25,067 bases of DNA, taken from a virus. Position 1 is the first letter of the stretch, and every line of letters begins with the position of its first letter. Shown here one piece after another: positions 1 through 8,845 of the stretch. The notes beneath the pieces are model-generated. The model saw only the letters and a program-made list of their open reading frames with translations, ran no database searches and was not told where the DNA came from. Location: the IMG/VR virus record IMGVR_UViG_3300047562_002562, positions 1-25,067 of that record; one strand, written 5' to 3'. Position numbers and translations under genes: made by a program.

Positions 1-2702
1 TATCCGTAAATGATGGTTATATCTTAAAGCACGGTCTATCAGCAAATGAAGGTATTTCTGACATTCGAGAAGAAAACTTTGGTTCTCGTCAAGTTTCAAT
101 TTATGCAAATGAATATGTAAAACTTACCAATAGTATTACTGATGATGAAGGCGAAACAACAATTCCTTTTTCTTGGATTAATACAGGAATTGGAACGGAT
201 GTAAGATTTCCTCTGGGATCTTACATCCAAATTGATAATGAATTAATGAGAATTAAATCCACTGGAAGTAATACAAGTTTTAGTGTAATTCGTGGTGTTC
301 TTGGAACTCGTAAAGAATCTCACGATGCGAATTCTTTAATTCGTAAGGTTCATCCTATCCCAATTGAATTCCGTAGACCTTCTATTTTACGTGCTTCTGG
401 ACATACATTTGAATATCTTGGATATGGTCCTGGAAATTATTCCACAGGTCTTCCACAAATTCAAGTTAAATCTCTTTCGGAAAGAGAAGATTTTCTGGTT
501 CAAGCACAAGAAAGGTCTTGTGGTGCAGTAGTCTATACTGGAATGAATAGTAATGGTGATTTCTTCAGTGGAAATACAAAAACATCTTCAGTTTCTGGTG
601 AAATTACTTCTTATGATATTCCAAATCCTACAGTTACTGGTCAAGATCCATCAAAATCTAGTGTTGTTTATGATGAAATTACAATAAAAGAAAGACTTCT
701 TGTAGAAGGAGGAGATTCTGGAACTGTACTTTCTCAATTTGATGGACCAGTTACATTCAACCAGCAAACAAGATTTAAGAATACATCAACATTTAGTGGA
801 AATGTAAGAATTACAAATGAAACTCCTTCTGACTCTATTGGTAAAGGTGCTTTAACTGTTAAGGGTGGTGTTGGTATTTCTAAAGATTTATATGTTGGTG
901 GAAATGTAAGATTTTCAAGTACAACAGATTCAACTTCTAGTAGTACAGGTGCTTTAACTATTAGTGGTGGTGTTGGTATTTCTAAAGATTTATATGTTGG
1001 TGGAAATGTAAGATTTTCAAGTACAACAGATTCAACTTCTAGTAGTACAGGTGCTTTAACTATTAGTGGCGGTGTTGGTATTGCTAAAGATTTATATGTT
1101 GGTAGTAATATAAAAGTTTTAGGCGAAACAAATTCCACTTCTAGTAGTACAGGTGCTTTAACTATTAGTGGCGGTGTTGGTATTGCTAAAGATTTATATG
1201 TTGGTGGAAATGTAAGATTTTCAAGTACAACAGATTCAACTTCTAGTAGTACAGGTGCTTTAACTATTAGTGGTGGTGTTGGTATTGCTAAAGATTTATA
1301 TGTTGGTAGTAATATAAAAGTTTTAGGCGAAACAAATTCCACTTCTAGTAGTACAGGTGCTTTAACTGTTAAGGGTGGTGTTGGTATTTCTAAAGATTTA
1401 TATGTTGGTGGAAATGTAAGATTTTCAAGTACAACAGATTCAACTTCTAGTAGTACAGGTGCTTTAACTATTAGTGGCGGTGTTGGTATTGCTAAAGATT
1501 TATATGTTGGTGGAAATGTAAGATTTTCAAGTACAACAGATTCAACTTCTAGTAGTACAGGTGCTTTAACTATTAGTGGCGGTGTTGGTATTGCTAAAGA
1601 TTTATATGTTGGTGAAACAATTTATCCTAAAGAAATCAGATGGAATGAGAATACTGATTATGCATTTATAAGATTCAATTCTACAAGTGATAGTTTCCCT
1701 CCATCTCAACTTGAAATTGCTGTTGGTGACAATGGAAACAGTGCTGGTAGCGGAACTGCTGAAAGTATAGTATTCAATCAGTATGATTTTACAACTAGTA
1801 CTGTTATAAGATCATTTGTATTATTTGATAATTCTGGTAATACTACTATTCCTGGTGCTCTTACTGTTAATGGTAATGTTTATATAGGTAATTCTTCAAC
1901 CGATACGATTAATTTTACATCAAGAGTTAACTCTAATTTTATACCATCTGCAAATGATACATATAATTTGGGATCCAGTACACTTAAATGGAAAAATATT
2001 TATGCCGTCAATGTTAGTGGAAATGCATCCACTGCAGATGAAGCAGCTACTGCAGTTAAGTTAAAAACATCAAGAAGTATATCAATTAGTGGAGATTTAA
2101 CTTGGAGCGTTAACTTTGATGGAAGTGGTAATGTAACTGCAGCGGGAACTTTAGCAAACTCTGGTGTTACAGCAGGAACTTATGGATCTACTACAAATGT
2201 TCCACAAATTACAGTAGATTCAAAAGGTAGAATAACATCAGTATCAAATCAGAGTATTAATATTCCTTCAATAGGTGGTTCATCTAATCAAGTTATATAT
2301 CGAAATAGTAGTGGTACTATAACAGGTTCAAATAATTTAACTTTTAATGGTAGTAACCTAAGTGTTGGTGGTGATATAACAGCTTTTGCTTCTGATGAAA
2401 GACTTAAAGAAAATATAAAACCAATTGAAAATGCTTTAAATAAAGTATCAAGTCTTTCTGGATTTACTTATAACTTCAATGATCTTGGGAAGTCTTTAGG
2501 ATTTGATACCAATATTCGTTATGCTGGGGTTTCTGCTCAACAAGTTCAAAAAGTTCTTCCAGAAGCAATTAAAACTGCTCCTGCAAATCCAGAATATCTA
2601 ACAGTTCAATATGAAAAAATTATTCCACTTCTAATTGAATCAATTAAAGAATTATCAAATAAAGTTGATTATTTAGAAAATAAAATTATCACCAATAAAT
2701 AG
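1..2702 (+). CDS. Tail-fibre-like virion protein with 34-residue repeats and C-terminal S74 chaperone (5' truncated)
   Basis: The reading frame is open from position 3 with no stop, so the gene starts before the window; the ATG at 246 is internal. About 899 residues are visible. The N-terminal part (to about nt 720) resembles the conserved segment of large structural proteins of T4-like cyanophages (for example RPSILRASGHTFEYLGYGPG). Next come eight 34-residue repeats (849-1613), then a serine/threonine/asparagine-rich shaft, then SNDTYNLGSS-type fibre text near 1950. The C-terminus from nt 2391 (SDERLKENI, then YAGVSAQQV, then YEKIIPLLIESIKEL) matches the S74 intramolecular chaperone, which trimerises the fibre and cuts itself off at the Ser of SDERLK. 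A role in host contact is inferred from the family. A late-type octamer overlaps its stop codon and would serve the next gene. Confidence 0.9.
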   Translation, partial: SVNDGYILKHGLSANEGISDIREENFGSRQVSIYANEYVKLTNSITDDEGETTIPFSWINTGIGTDVRFPLGSYIQIDNELMRIKSTGSNTSFSVIRGVLGTRKESHDANSLIRKVHPIPIEFRRPSILRASGHTFEYLGYGPGNYSTGLPQIQVKSLSEREDFLVQAQERSCGAVVYTGMNSNGDFFSGNTKTSSVSGEITSYDIPNPTVTGQDPSKSSVVYDEITIKERLLVEGGDSGTVLSQFDGPVTFNQQTRFKNTSTFSGNVRITNETPSDSIGKGALTVKGGVGISKDLYVGGNVRFSSTTDSTSSSTGALTISGGVGISKDLYVGGNVRFSSTTDSTSSSTGALTISGGVGIAKDLYVGSNIKVLGETNSTSSSTGALTISGGVGIAKDLYVGGNVRFSSTTDSTSSSTGALTISGGVGIAKDLYVGSNIKVLGETNSTSSSTGALTVKGGVGISKDLYVGGNVRFSSTTDSTSSSTGALTISGGVGIAKDLYVGGNVRFSSTTDSTSSSTGALTISGGVGIAKDLYVGETIYPKEIRWNENTDYAFIRFNSTSDSFPPSQLEIAVGDNGNSAGSGTAESIVFNQYDFTTSTVIRSFVLFDNSGNTTIPGALTVNGNVYIGNSSTDTINFTSRVNSNFIPSANDTYNLGSSTLKWKNIYAVNVSGNASTADEAATAVKLKTSRSISISGDLTWSVNFDGSGNVTAAGTLANSGVTAGTYGSTTNVPQITVDSKGRITSVSNQSINIPSIGGSSNQVIYRNSSGTITGSNNLTFNGSNLSVGGDITAFASDERLKENIKPIENALNKVSSLSGFTYNFNDLGKSLGFDTNIRYAGVSAQQVQKVLPEAIKTAPANPEYLTVQYEKIIPLLIESIKELSNKVDYLENKIITNK
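849..1613 (+). repeat. Eight tandem 102-bp coding repeats in the fibre gene
   Basis: Unit starts are at 849, 951, 1053, 1155, 1257, 1359, 1461 and 1563, exactly 102 bp (34 codons) apart; the last unit diverges after 51 bp. Each unit begins GALT(I/V) and contains GGVGI(S/A)KDLYVG. Two sub-types occur: most carry GGNVRFSSTTD and two carry GSNIKVLGETN. Copies are nearly identical at DNA level, including silent sites, so the array expanded recently or is being homogenised by recombination. The copy number sets the shaft length. Confidence 0.95.
2694..2701 (+). promoter_or_regulatory. Late-promoter-like octamer AATAAATA
   Basis: AATAAATA overlaps the TAG stop of the preceding fibre gene and lies 31 bp before the next start codon. 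T4 late promoters are TATAAATA recognised by the gp55 sigma factor, and cyanophage late promoters keep the ATAAATA core. The same octamer recurs before other genes in this window (4244, 6713, 11850, 16296). In AT-rich DNA single hits are weak evidence; the recurrence at junctions is what supports it. Confidence 0.55.
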
Positions 2703-2732
2703 TTAAAAAAATCAAATAGTGAGTAAATAATA

Positions 2733-3626
2733 ATGACTATTCAATCTTCAGGTGCAATCAAGTTTTCAGATATTGAAAATGAATTTGGTGTTTCACAGTC
2801 AAGATCTTTATCAACATATTATGGTTTTGATATTGGTGTTATTCCTTCAGGTGGTTCAATAAAGTTCTCAAATTTTTATGGATCAATAATTAATGCTAGA
2901 AGGAACATAAGTAGTGTACAAAATTTTAATGCACGTAATGATTTTCCAAATGCTTCAATTGTTGGTGGATTAAAAAGTATCTCAACAGTTATTAATAATA
3001 ATCAAGCAGTTAAATTTATTATTTCCTTTAATGGACTTGTAAGTGCTTCAGACACTTCACAGAGTGCTTTTGATACTGGTCAAGGTTTTCCTACAGGTTC
3101 TTCAATTTATTTGATAAACAATAATTATATTGTTGGTGCTGGTGGTGCAGGAGGTAATAATAGTGGTGGAGCAGGTGGTTCTGGGGGAACAGCAATAACT
3201 TTAAGAATGCCAACCTATATTCAAAATAATGGAGTCATTGCTGGTGGTGGTGGAGGAGGAGGGGCAAATGTAGATGTAGACGGATTTTGGACAGAGTATT
3301 ACAGTTGTAATCAAGTAGTATATAGTAAAACAACCTCTCGGGGTGGTGGAGGAGGTGGAGGTGCAGGATCTGTTGTTGGAAAAGGTGGAACTATTAATGG
3401 ATCTTCAGGAACTCTTATTACTGGTGGTAATGGTGGTTCTGGTGAAACTACAACTGATGGATCTGCAAGGGCTGTATCTGGTGCTGGGGCAAAGGGTGGA
3501 GATTTGGGAGGAGCTGGATCAAATTGTACTGGTGGAGGAGCCGGTGGTGCTGCAGGAAAATATATAAATGGTCAATCTTATTTAATTTGGCTGAAAGTTG
3601 GAACAGTTGCTGGAGGAATATCGTAA
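2733..3626 (+). CDS. Glycine-rich tail adhesin-like protein
   Basis: This encodes 297 residues. The N-terminus holds two related segments, QSSGAIKFSDIENEFG and IPSGGSIKFSNFYGS, a layout seen in marine T4-like phage tail proteins and possibly an attachment domain. The C-terminal half has several poly-glycine runs (about residues 134-150, 170-178, 204-212 and 235-280), including two runs of seven to eight Gly. Glycine-rich motifs of this sort form the polyglycine-II sandwich of T-even gp38-type adhesins, so receptor recognition at the fibre tip is likely but inferred. Its TAA stop shares a base with the ATG of the next gene (TAATG), implying coupled translation. It is preceded by an AATAAATA octamer. 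Confidence 0.75.
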   Translation: MTIQSSGAIKFSDIENEFGVSQSRSLSTYYGFDIGVIPSGGSIKFSNFYGSIINARRNISSVQNFNARNDFPNASIVGGLKSISTVINNNQAVKFIISFNGLVSASDTSQSAFDTGQGFPTGSSIYLINNNYIVGAGGAGGNNSGGAGGSGGTAITLRMPTYIQNNGVIAGGGGGGGANVDVDGFWTEYYSCNQVVYSKTTSRGGGGGGGAGSVVGKGGTINGSSGTLITGGNGGSGETTTDGSARAVSGAGAKGGDLGGAGSNCTGGGAGGAAGKYINGQSYLIWLKVGTVAGGIS

Positions 3627-4252
3627 TGCAACAAGCAAAATTTAAAAGATTTATAGACATTAGAACTAGATTATCTGTAGTATATTGGCACATGAATAAT
3701 GGTGAAATGTTTATTACTTGTGATAGCACAGGAAGTGGACTTAAACCTGGAGATGATAATAAAATTGAAGATTATGGATGTACATTTGCAACAACAGGTA
3801 ATGGGACATTTCAAGTAATAGAAAGTGAAATAATAACAGATTGGAAACCTGGTGATGTTTTTAATAGAAGACCATTGAAGTCAACAATAATTAGATCTTT
3901 AGAAGATAATAGTAGATGGTGTTATGTCATACATTTAGATAGTGTATTTCAAATAAATCCAAATAATCCTTCGGAGTGTTGGCAATGTCCAAATCCTAAA
4001 ATTTTAATAGGGGAACAAATTAAAGTATCTGCGGATGAGATTGTAACTTTATCCGATGATACACAAGACATTTATATTGTGAATCCAATATGTGATGATG
4101 AGATAGAACCAATATCTTATAAACTTTATGATAGTGAAACTTTTACTAATTTAAAATATGGTAAATTTTTAAAAATTAGAAAAGGTAAAAGTTATGATAT
4201 AAAATCTAATATGGATATCTACATTCCAAAGATATCTTTTATTAATAAATAA
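3626..4252 (+). CDS. Unrecognised protein between tail-fibre genes
   Basis: This encodes 208 residues starting MQQAKFKRF. The start was chosen because its ATG overlaps the preceding stop (TAATG); a longer frame reaching back into the glycine-rich gene would overlap coding sequence. The protein is rich in beta-prone and acidic segments, has a CWQC pair at about residue 118 and repeats WKPGD / LKPGD-like turns. There is no signal peptide or membrane segment. Its position and likely co-translation with the adhesin suggest a tail accessory or fibre-assembly protein, but nothing in the sequence names it. An AATAAATA octamer overlaps its 3' end. Confidence 0.75.
   Translation: MQQAKFKRFIDIRTRLSVVYWHMNNGEMFITCDSTGSGLKPGDDNKIEDYGCTFATTGNGTFQVIESEIITDWKPGDVFNRRPLKSTIIRSLEDNSRWCYVIHLDSVFQINPNNPSECWQCPNPKILIGEQIKVSADEIVTLSDDTQDIYIVNPICDDEIEPISYKLYDSETFTNLKYGKFLKIRKGKSYDIKSNMDIYIPKISFINK
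4244..4251 (+). promoter_or_regulatory. Late-promoter-like octamer AATAAATA
   Basis: Identical to the octamer at 2694, again overlapping the preceding stop codon (TAA), and 18 bp upstream of the ATG at 4270. Candidate phage late promoter by analogy with T4 TATAAATA; the leader would be only about 10 bases. Confidence 0.5.
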
Positions 4253-4269
4253 TTAAAAATCCATAAAAA

Positions 4270-6603
4270 ATGGCAAATTATAAAAAGTCATTCAATTTTA
4301 GAAATGGTGTTCAAGTTGATGATGATAATTTTATTATTAATGCAAATGGTTTAGTTGGTATTGGAACATCAATACCAACAGAACTTTTAGACATTTATGG
4401 TGGAATAGTAAAAGTAACAGGACTTGTAACTGCAACTTCACTTTATGCTAAAAATTCTATAGTTGAAAATTTAAAAGTAGACCAGGGAATAAATGCGTCT
4501 GGAGTAATTACTGGAACTGTCTTTTCTGGAAGTGCTTCCGGATTAACAGATATATATGCAATTGCGGTTGACGGTTGGTACATAACAGGTGGAACAATAT
4601 CTACAAGTTCTAAAGTTGGAATTGGAACAACAAATCCATCATACCAATTTCAAGTTGGTAATGATCCTGTAAATACAGATTTTGAGGGATTAACTATTGA
4701 CATTAATGGAAATTTATATTCTAGTGGAGATTTTTCATTTGGTAATGCAAATATATCAGGTTTAACTACAACTAAAGACTTTGAAGTAACTGGTATTGCT
4801 ACTATTAGTGATTTAAATGTATCAGGACTTACTACGACTAAAGACTTTGAAGTAACTGGTATTGCTACTATTAGTGATTTAAATGTATTAGATTTAACTA
4901 CAACTAAAGACTTTGAAGTAACTGGTGTTTCTACTATTGGGTCTTTAAATGTATCCGGTTTAACTACAACTAAAGACCTAATTGTAACTGGTATTGCTAC
5001 TATTAGTGATTTAAATGTATCAGGACTTACTACAACTAAAAACTTAATTGTAACTGGTGTTTCTACTATTGGGTCTTTAAATGTATCAGGACTTACTACA
5101 ACTAAAAACTTAATTGTAACTGGAATTGCTACTATTATTAGTGATTTAAATGTATTAGATTTAACTACAACTAAAGACTTTGAAGTAACTGGTATTGCTA
5201 CTATTAGTGATTTAAATGTATTAGATTTAACTACAACTAAAGACTTTGAAGTAACTGGTATTGCTACTATTAGTGATTTAAATGTATCTGGACTTACTTT
5301 AACTGATGAATTGCATGTAAATAATACAATTTCTGGAGTCGCTAACACTGCATTAGGACTTTCTGGTACACCAAATATTAATGTTGGAGTTATAACTGCT
5401 TCTAAAATTGAAATAACATCTAATAAATTAGTTATTGATGACAATGGAAATGCAAATTATTCTGGAGTTATAACTGCAAGTAATTTTATTGGATCATTAA
5501 CTGGAGTTGCATCTACTGCTGCTTCATTAATTAAAAATATAAATATTGAAATTGGAATAGCTACAGTAAATAATAGTCTATATACAAATTCAATTGGAAT
5601 TGGAACTAATTTACCAAACAGTGATTTACATTTAAGGAAAAATAGTTCATCCAGAATACAAATAACAAGTGATTCTGAAGAATCGTCACTTGTAATAGGA
5701 AGAAGTGTAAACACTCAAGACAAATCTGCATCTTTAAGATTTGGAGATACGAGTGGTATTTTCTCCTATAGTAATAGTAGATCATTAGATATTATAAATT
5801 ATGATAATGGAAATATTAATTTTTACTTAGAATCTGGAACTATTGGAATTGATACAGGTTCTTTTTATTGGAATAGAAGACCTAATTTTTCAAATTTAAT
5901 GACTTTAACATATGATGGAAAACTTGGAATTGGTATTACAAATCCATCAAATACATTACACGTTGTTGGAACTTCAACTGTTACCGAGGATATTTATGTA
6001 GGTAGAAATGTTTCAGTTGTTGGTAGTTTAGATGTTAAAACCATATTAACAGCAAATATTTTAACGGTAAGTAGTAACATCAATGCTACTTTAAATGGCG
6101 ATGTAAATGGTAATGTATACTCCAATACTGGAATTTCAACATTTAACCAAATTGATGTTACTGGAATTGCAACATTATCTAATATTATTACAAATGGTAT
6201 TGGAATTGCAACAGATAATATTGGATCAAATTATTTACAAGTTAGGTCTCCTGGTATTACTGGATTTTTTGTTAATAATCAAGGTCAGGTTGGAGTTAAT
6301 ACTGATATAATTAATAGTAGTGATCTTTATCTTGTATCAATTGATGCTTGTGCTGGAGTTGGATTATTTAAAGGTGTTGGTGTAGGAACAACTTCACCAC
6401 AATGTTTTGCTGATTTTAGTTCTGCTGGATATTCTGCAGGTGGTTTTGGAAATAGTCTTCAGTTTATGCTTCCTCCTAAAATTACAACAACAGTTAGAAA
6501 CAATTTATTTGTTGTAGAGGGAGCATTCATTTATAATACTACTAATAAAAGATTGGAAATTTATAATGGTGATGGTTGGTCTGGTATTGCTACTGTACCA
6601 TAG
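4270..6603 (+). CDS. Long tail-fibre-like virion protein with 22-residue repeats
   Basis: This encodes 777 residues. It opens with ANYKKSFNFRNGVQVDDDNF and a (G)IGT(S/T)-containing segment, as in cyanophage fibre proteins, and contains many NGNLYSSGD / GVGIGT-type beta-strand repeats. A central array of eight 22-23-residue units (4759-5289) alternates KDFEVTGIATISDLNV with LIVTGVSTIGSLNV. After further IGIGT(N/T) segments it ends in a distinct domain (CAGVGLFKGVGVGTTSP, then MLPPKITTTVRNNL, then RLEIYNGDGWSGIA), typical of fibre C-termini; there is no S74 chaperone. A role as receptor-contacting fibre or whisker is inferred from composition and neighbours. No clear Shine-Dalgarno precedes the ATG. 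Confidence 0.85.
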   Translation: MANYKKSFNFRNGVQVDDDNFIINANGLVGIGTSIPTELLDIYGGIVKVTGLVTATSLYAKNSIVENLKVDQGINASGVITGTVFSGSASGLTDIYAIAVDGWYITGGTISTSSKVGIGTTNPSYQFQVGNDPVNTDFEGLTIDINGNLYSSGDFSFGNANISGLTTTKDFEVTGIATISDLNVSGLTTTKDFEVTGIATISDLNVLDLTTTKDFEVTGVSTIGSLNVSGLTTTKDLIVTGIATISDLNVSGLTTTKNLIVTGVSTIGSLNVSGLTTTKNLIVTGIATIISDLNVLDLTTTKDFEVTGIATISDLNVLDLTTTKDFEVTGIATISDLNVSGLTLTDELHVNNTISGVANTALGLSGTPNINVGVITASKIEITSNKLVIDDNGNANYSGVITASNFIGSLTGVASTAASLIKNINIEIGIATVNNSLYTNSIGIGTNLPNSDLHLRKNSSSRIQITSDSEESSLVIGRSVNTQDKSASLRFGDTSGIFSYSNSRSLDIINYDNGNINFYLESGTIGIDTGSFYWNRRPNFSNLMTLTYDGKLGIGITNPSNTLHVVGTSTVTEDIYVGRNVSVVGSLDVKTILTANILTVSSNINATLNGDVNGNVYSNTGISTFNQIDVTGIATLSNIITNGIGIATDNIGSNYLQVRSPGITGFFVNNQGQVGVNTDIINSSDLYLVSIDACAGVGLFKGVGVGTTSPQCFADFSSAGYSAGGFGNSLQFMLPPKITTTVRNNLFVVEGAFIYNTTNKRLEIYNGDGWSGIATVP
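4759..5289 (+). repeat. Eight tandem 66/69-bp coding repeats in the second fibre
   Basis: Units begin at 4759, 4825, 4891, 4957, 5023, 5089, 5158 and 5224. Seven are 66 bp; the unit at 5089 is 69 bp because of one extra ATT, giving ATIISDLN instead of ATISDLN. The unit consensus is (G/D)LTTTK(D/N)(F/L)(E/I)VTG(I/V)(A/S)TI(S/G)(D/S)LNV. The near-identity of DNA between units indicates recent duplication. Confidence 0.93.
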
Positions 6604-6765
6604 GATTTATATAATATCTTAATCCTAATATTGCTAGAGTACCTTTGTCCGGTTTAAAAATGAGTCTTTAGAAAACTTAAAAACACTTAAAGATAAGGTA
6701 ATAAAAATATACAATAAATACTAATATATTAAAATTTATATCAGTTTCTAATATCTCTTAGTTTT
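6604..6765 (+). other. Intergenic stretch with a possible gene remnant
   Basis: No complete gene is visible. From 6638 a frame that begins just after a TAG reads STFVRFKNESLENLKTLKDK before ending near 6722; its composition resembles real protein but there is no start codon, so it may be a decayed C-terminus or chance. An imperfect GGATT/AATCC inverted repeat lies at 6603-6625. A late-type octamer is at 6713. Confidence 0.3.
6713..6720 (+). promoter_or_regulatory. Late-promoter-like octamer AATAAATA
   Basis: Third exact copy of AATAAATA at a structural-gene junction, 45 bp upstream of the protease ATG at 6766. Candidate late promoter by analogy with T4-type phages. Confidence 0.5.
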
Positions 6766-8838
6766 ATGGAAAAAATAATACTGTCTGAAGAAAATTATGA
6801 AGATAAAGATACAGAGATTGTTCAATATATTCCAGAATCAATAGATGAATGGGTTGTAATCGTAAAAGATCCTTCAGACTGGGAGGAAATTCATAATTAT
6901 ATCATTAATGAAAATGAAATAGATAGTATTCCTAATAAAAAAATTGAATGTATTAATGAACAAGTATATTCATTAAGAACATCAATATATTTAATGAGTT
7001 TAGAGGAAGTTGAGATCCTTAGAAATCATCCTAAAATTGAGGCAGTTCAATTAAATCCAGAAAAATATCCACAACCACAAAGTCTTCACATAGCAAGATG
7101 GGGAACTTCAGTTGCATTTCATAAACCAAAATTACCTGCTGCTAGAGATAATCCACCAGTAAATTATTTAAATGGTGTTAGATCAAATTGGTCAATGCTT
7201 TTTGTAAATGATCCAGGTAGTGAACCATTTAAAGGTGTTGGAATTACATCAACATCTTATTATCCAACAGACTTACAATATTCTTTTTCGGGAAAAAATG
7301 TTGATGCTGTAATTCTTGATAGTGGTGTTGCTTTTTTACATCCAGAATTTTTAAAACCAGATGGCACCTCAAGAGTTAAAGATCTTATTTTAGATGGGCC
7401 ATATAAAGTTGACCAAGAATATTTTGATAATAATGGATTAACATATACTAAAATAGTTGATGGAGTTAATCTTGGTGTTGGTATAGCAACAGCAGCATCT
7501 CTAAATTGGTGGTCCAATTCTGCTGCTAGATCAGCAAGATTTTCTGCTCTTGGAACAGTTTCTATTGACTCTAGATATGATGTTCCTCATGTATCTACAA
7601 AGACATCAAACTCAGATAGCAATCAATTGGTTGACGGGCACGGAACTGCTTGTGCTTCTCAAATCGGTGGTAAGTCTTTTGGACTAGCGTTTGAGTGTAA
7701 TTTGTGGAATATAAGAATTGCTCTCGGTGAAGTTGGTGGATATTTGGATCCTTATGTTGGATTATCTGCTTGTACTATATTCCATAATGCTAAAAAGATA
7801 TCCCAAAATGGAGACCCAGATCCAACAATAACAAATAATAGTTATGGAATTACTTCATCTACTGGAAACAGTAATGGGATTTCTTATACTCACAATTACA
7901 GGGGAACAACTTTAAATTATACTGGCAACGGGAATAGTTTTATACCACCAGCAAACTCTGGAGCATGTAGAAATCATAAGTTTTTTTCATTTAATAACAA
8001 TGGAACTAATCTTGTAACATCTTATAGTGGTTCCGGTGAATATATTCCAACAATGTTTGGTAGTACAACAAATACTGCAGCAGAAAACGCAATTGCTTCA
8101 GGAGTAATTGTTTGTGCTTCAGCAGGTAATAGTAATCAAAAATTATCAAATGAAACTGATGTTGATTTTGATAATTGGTATCTTTATTCTACAAATTACA
8201 TCAATCGTGTTGCTGGTGTTCAAAAAGGATTTTCTGGATCTCATTTTAGAGAGGCAGGAACAATAAGAGTTGGTGCTTTGGATTGTGCTGTAGAACCTGC
8301 CGATTCTAAACAAGGGCAAACACCATATTCAGTAAGAAAAGTTTGTTATTCTAATAATGGTCCAATGATTACCGTGTGGGCTCCTGGAGAAATGACTATG
8401 GCTGCTGGATATTATGGATCTTATGAACAATATCCGAGACAAGACAATAGTAATTTTTATGATATGTTTTTTAATGGAACTAGTGCTGCATGTCCAAATG
8501 CAGTATCATTGATATGTTTATACTTAGAATCTAATAGAAGTGCTAGTCAGTCAGATGTAATCAACTGGTTAGATACCACCGGAACAAGAGAAATTGGATT
8601 ATCAGATCCATATGGTATAGATGAACCAGAATATTGGTCTCAAGAATATAATTCTTTATTTGACTCGTCTGACAAAATTGGAGACAGTTATAACTATCGT
8701 GGTAACGGAAATCTTAGAGATGCCACTACAAAAGTAATATTTAACCCTTATGTACCTGCAGCGGAACCTAGAGGACCTCAACCATTTGCAATTGGTAATG
8801 GTCTTTCTTTTCGTGGTTTTACATTAAAAGTTTCATAA
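6766..8838 (+). CDS. Subtilisin-family (S8) serine protease, probably virion-associated
   Basis: This encodes 690 residues. The catalytic triad is readable: Asp185 in AVILDSGV, His292 in DGHGTACASQIGG, Ser573 in NGTSAACPNA; the oxyanion-hole Asn455 lies in VCASAGNSN. Residues about 24-105 look like an inhibitor-I9 propeptide (LRNHPKIEAVQLNP), so the enzyme would be made as a zymogen and mature by self-cleavage. Insertions rich in Asn/Gly/Ser separate the motifs, making it longer than a typical subtilisin. There is no signal peptide, so it is not secreted by the Sec route; placement directly after two fibre genes behind a late-type octamer suggests it travels on the particle. Targets could be virion proteins or host surface proteins; neither is shown by sequence. 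Confidence 0.88.
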   Translation: MEKIILSEENYEDKDTEIVQYIPESIDEWVVIVKDPSDWEEIHNYIINENEIDSIPNKKIECINEQVYSLRTSIYLMSLEEVEILRNHPKIEAVQLNPEKYPQPQSLHIARWGTSVAFHKPKLPAARDNPPVNYLNGVRSNWSMLFVNDPGSEPFKGVGITSTSYYPTDLQYSFSGKNVDAVILDSGVAFLHPEFLKPDGTSRVKDLILDGPYKVDQEYFDNNGLTYTKIVDGVNLGVGIATAASLNWWSNSAARSARFSALGTVSIDSRYDVPHVSTKTSNSDSNQLVDGHGTACASQIGGKSFGLAFECNLWNIRIALGEVGGYLDPYVGLSACTIFHNAKKISQNGDPDPTITNNSYGITSSTGNSNGISYTHNYRGTTLNYTGNGNSFIPPANSGACRNHKFFSFNNNGTNLVTSYSGSGEYIPTMFGSTTNTAAENAIASGVIVCASAGNSNQKLSNETDVDFDNWYLYSTNYINRVAGVQKGFSGSHFREAGTIRVGALDCAVEPADSKQGQTPYSVRKVCYSNNGPMITVWAPGEMTMAAGYYGSYEQYPRQDNSNFYDMFFNGTSAACPNAVSLICLYLESNRSASQSDVINWLDTTGTREIGLSDPYGIDEPEYWSQEYNSLFDSSDKIGDSYNYRGNGNLRDATTKVIFNPYVPAAEPRGPQPFAIGNGLSFRGFTLKVS

Positions 8839-8845
8839 TTAAGTA

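Noticed and set aside
734-1342. Long antisense frame opposite the first fibre repeats
   Set aside because: It exists only because the 102-bp repeat has no stop in that frame; the translation is a repeated LPTYKSLAIPTPPL shadow and the + strand frame is clearly the gene.
849-1613. CRISPR array
   Set aside because: Units are contiguous, in frame and without unique spacers between identical repeats; they encode a fibre shaft.
3343-3729. Small frames in both orientations inside the glycine-rich adhesin gene
   Set aside because: They are products of GGT/GGA-rich coding sequence read out of frame; Leu/Val-rich or Gln/Leu-rich translations without ribosome sites.
4650-5444. Antisense frame opposite the second fibre repeats
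   Set aside because: Repeat shadow with VTSKSLVVV units; no ribosome site and the + frame has fibre motifs throughout.
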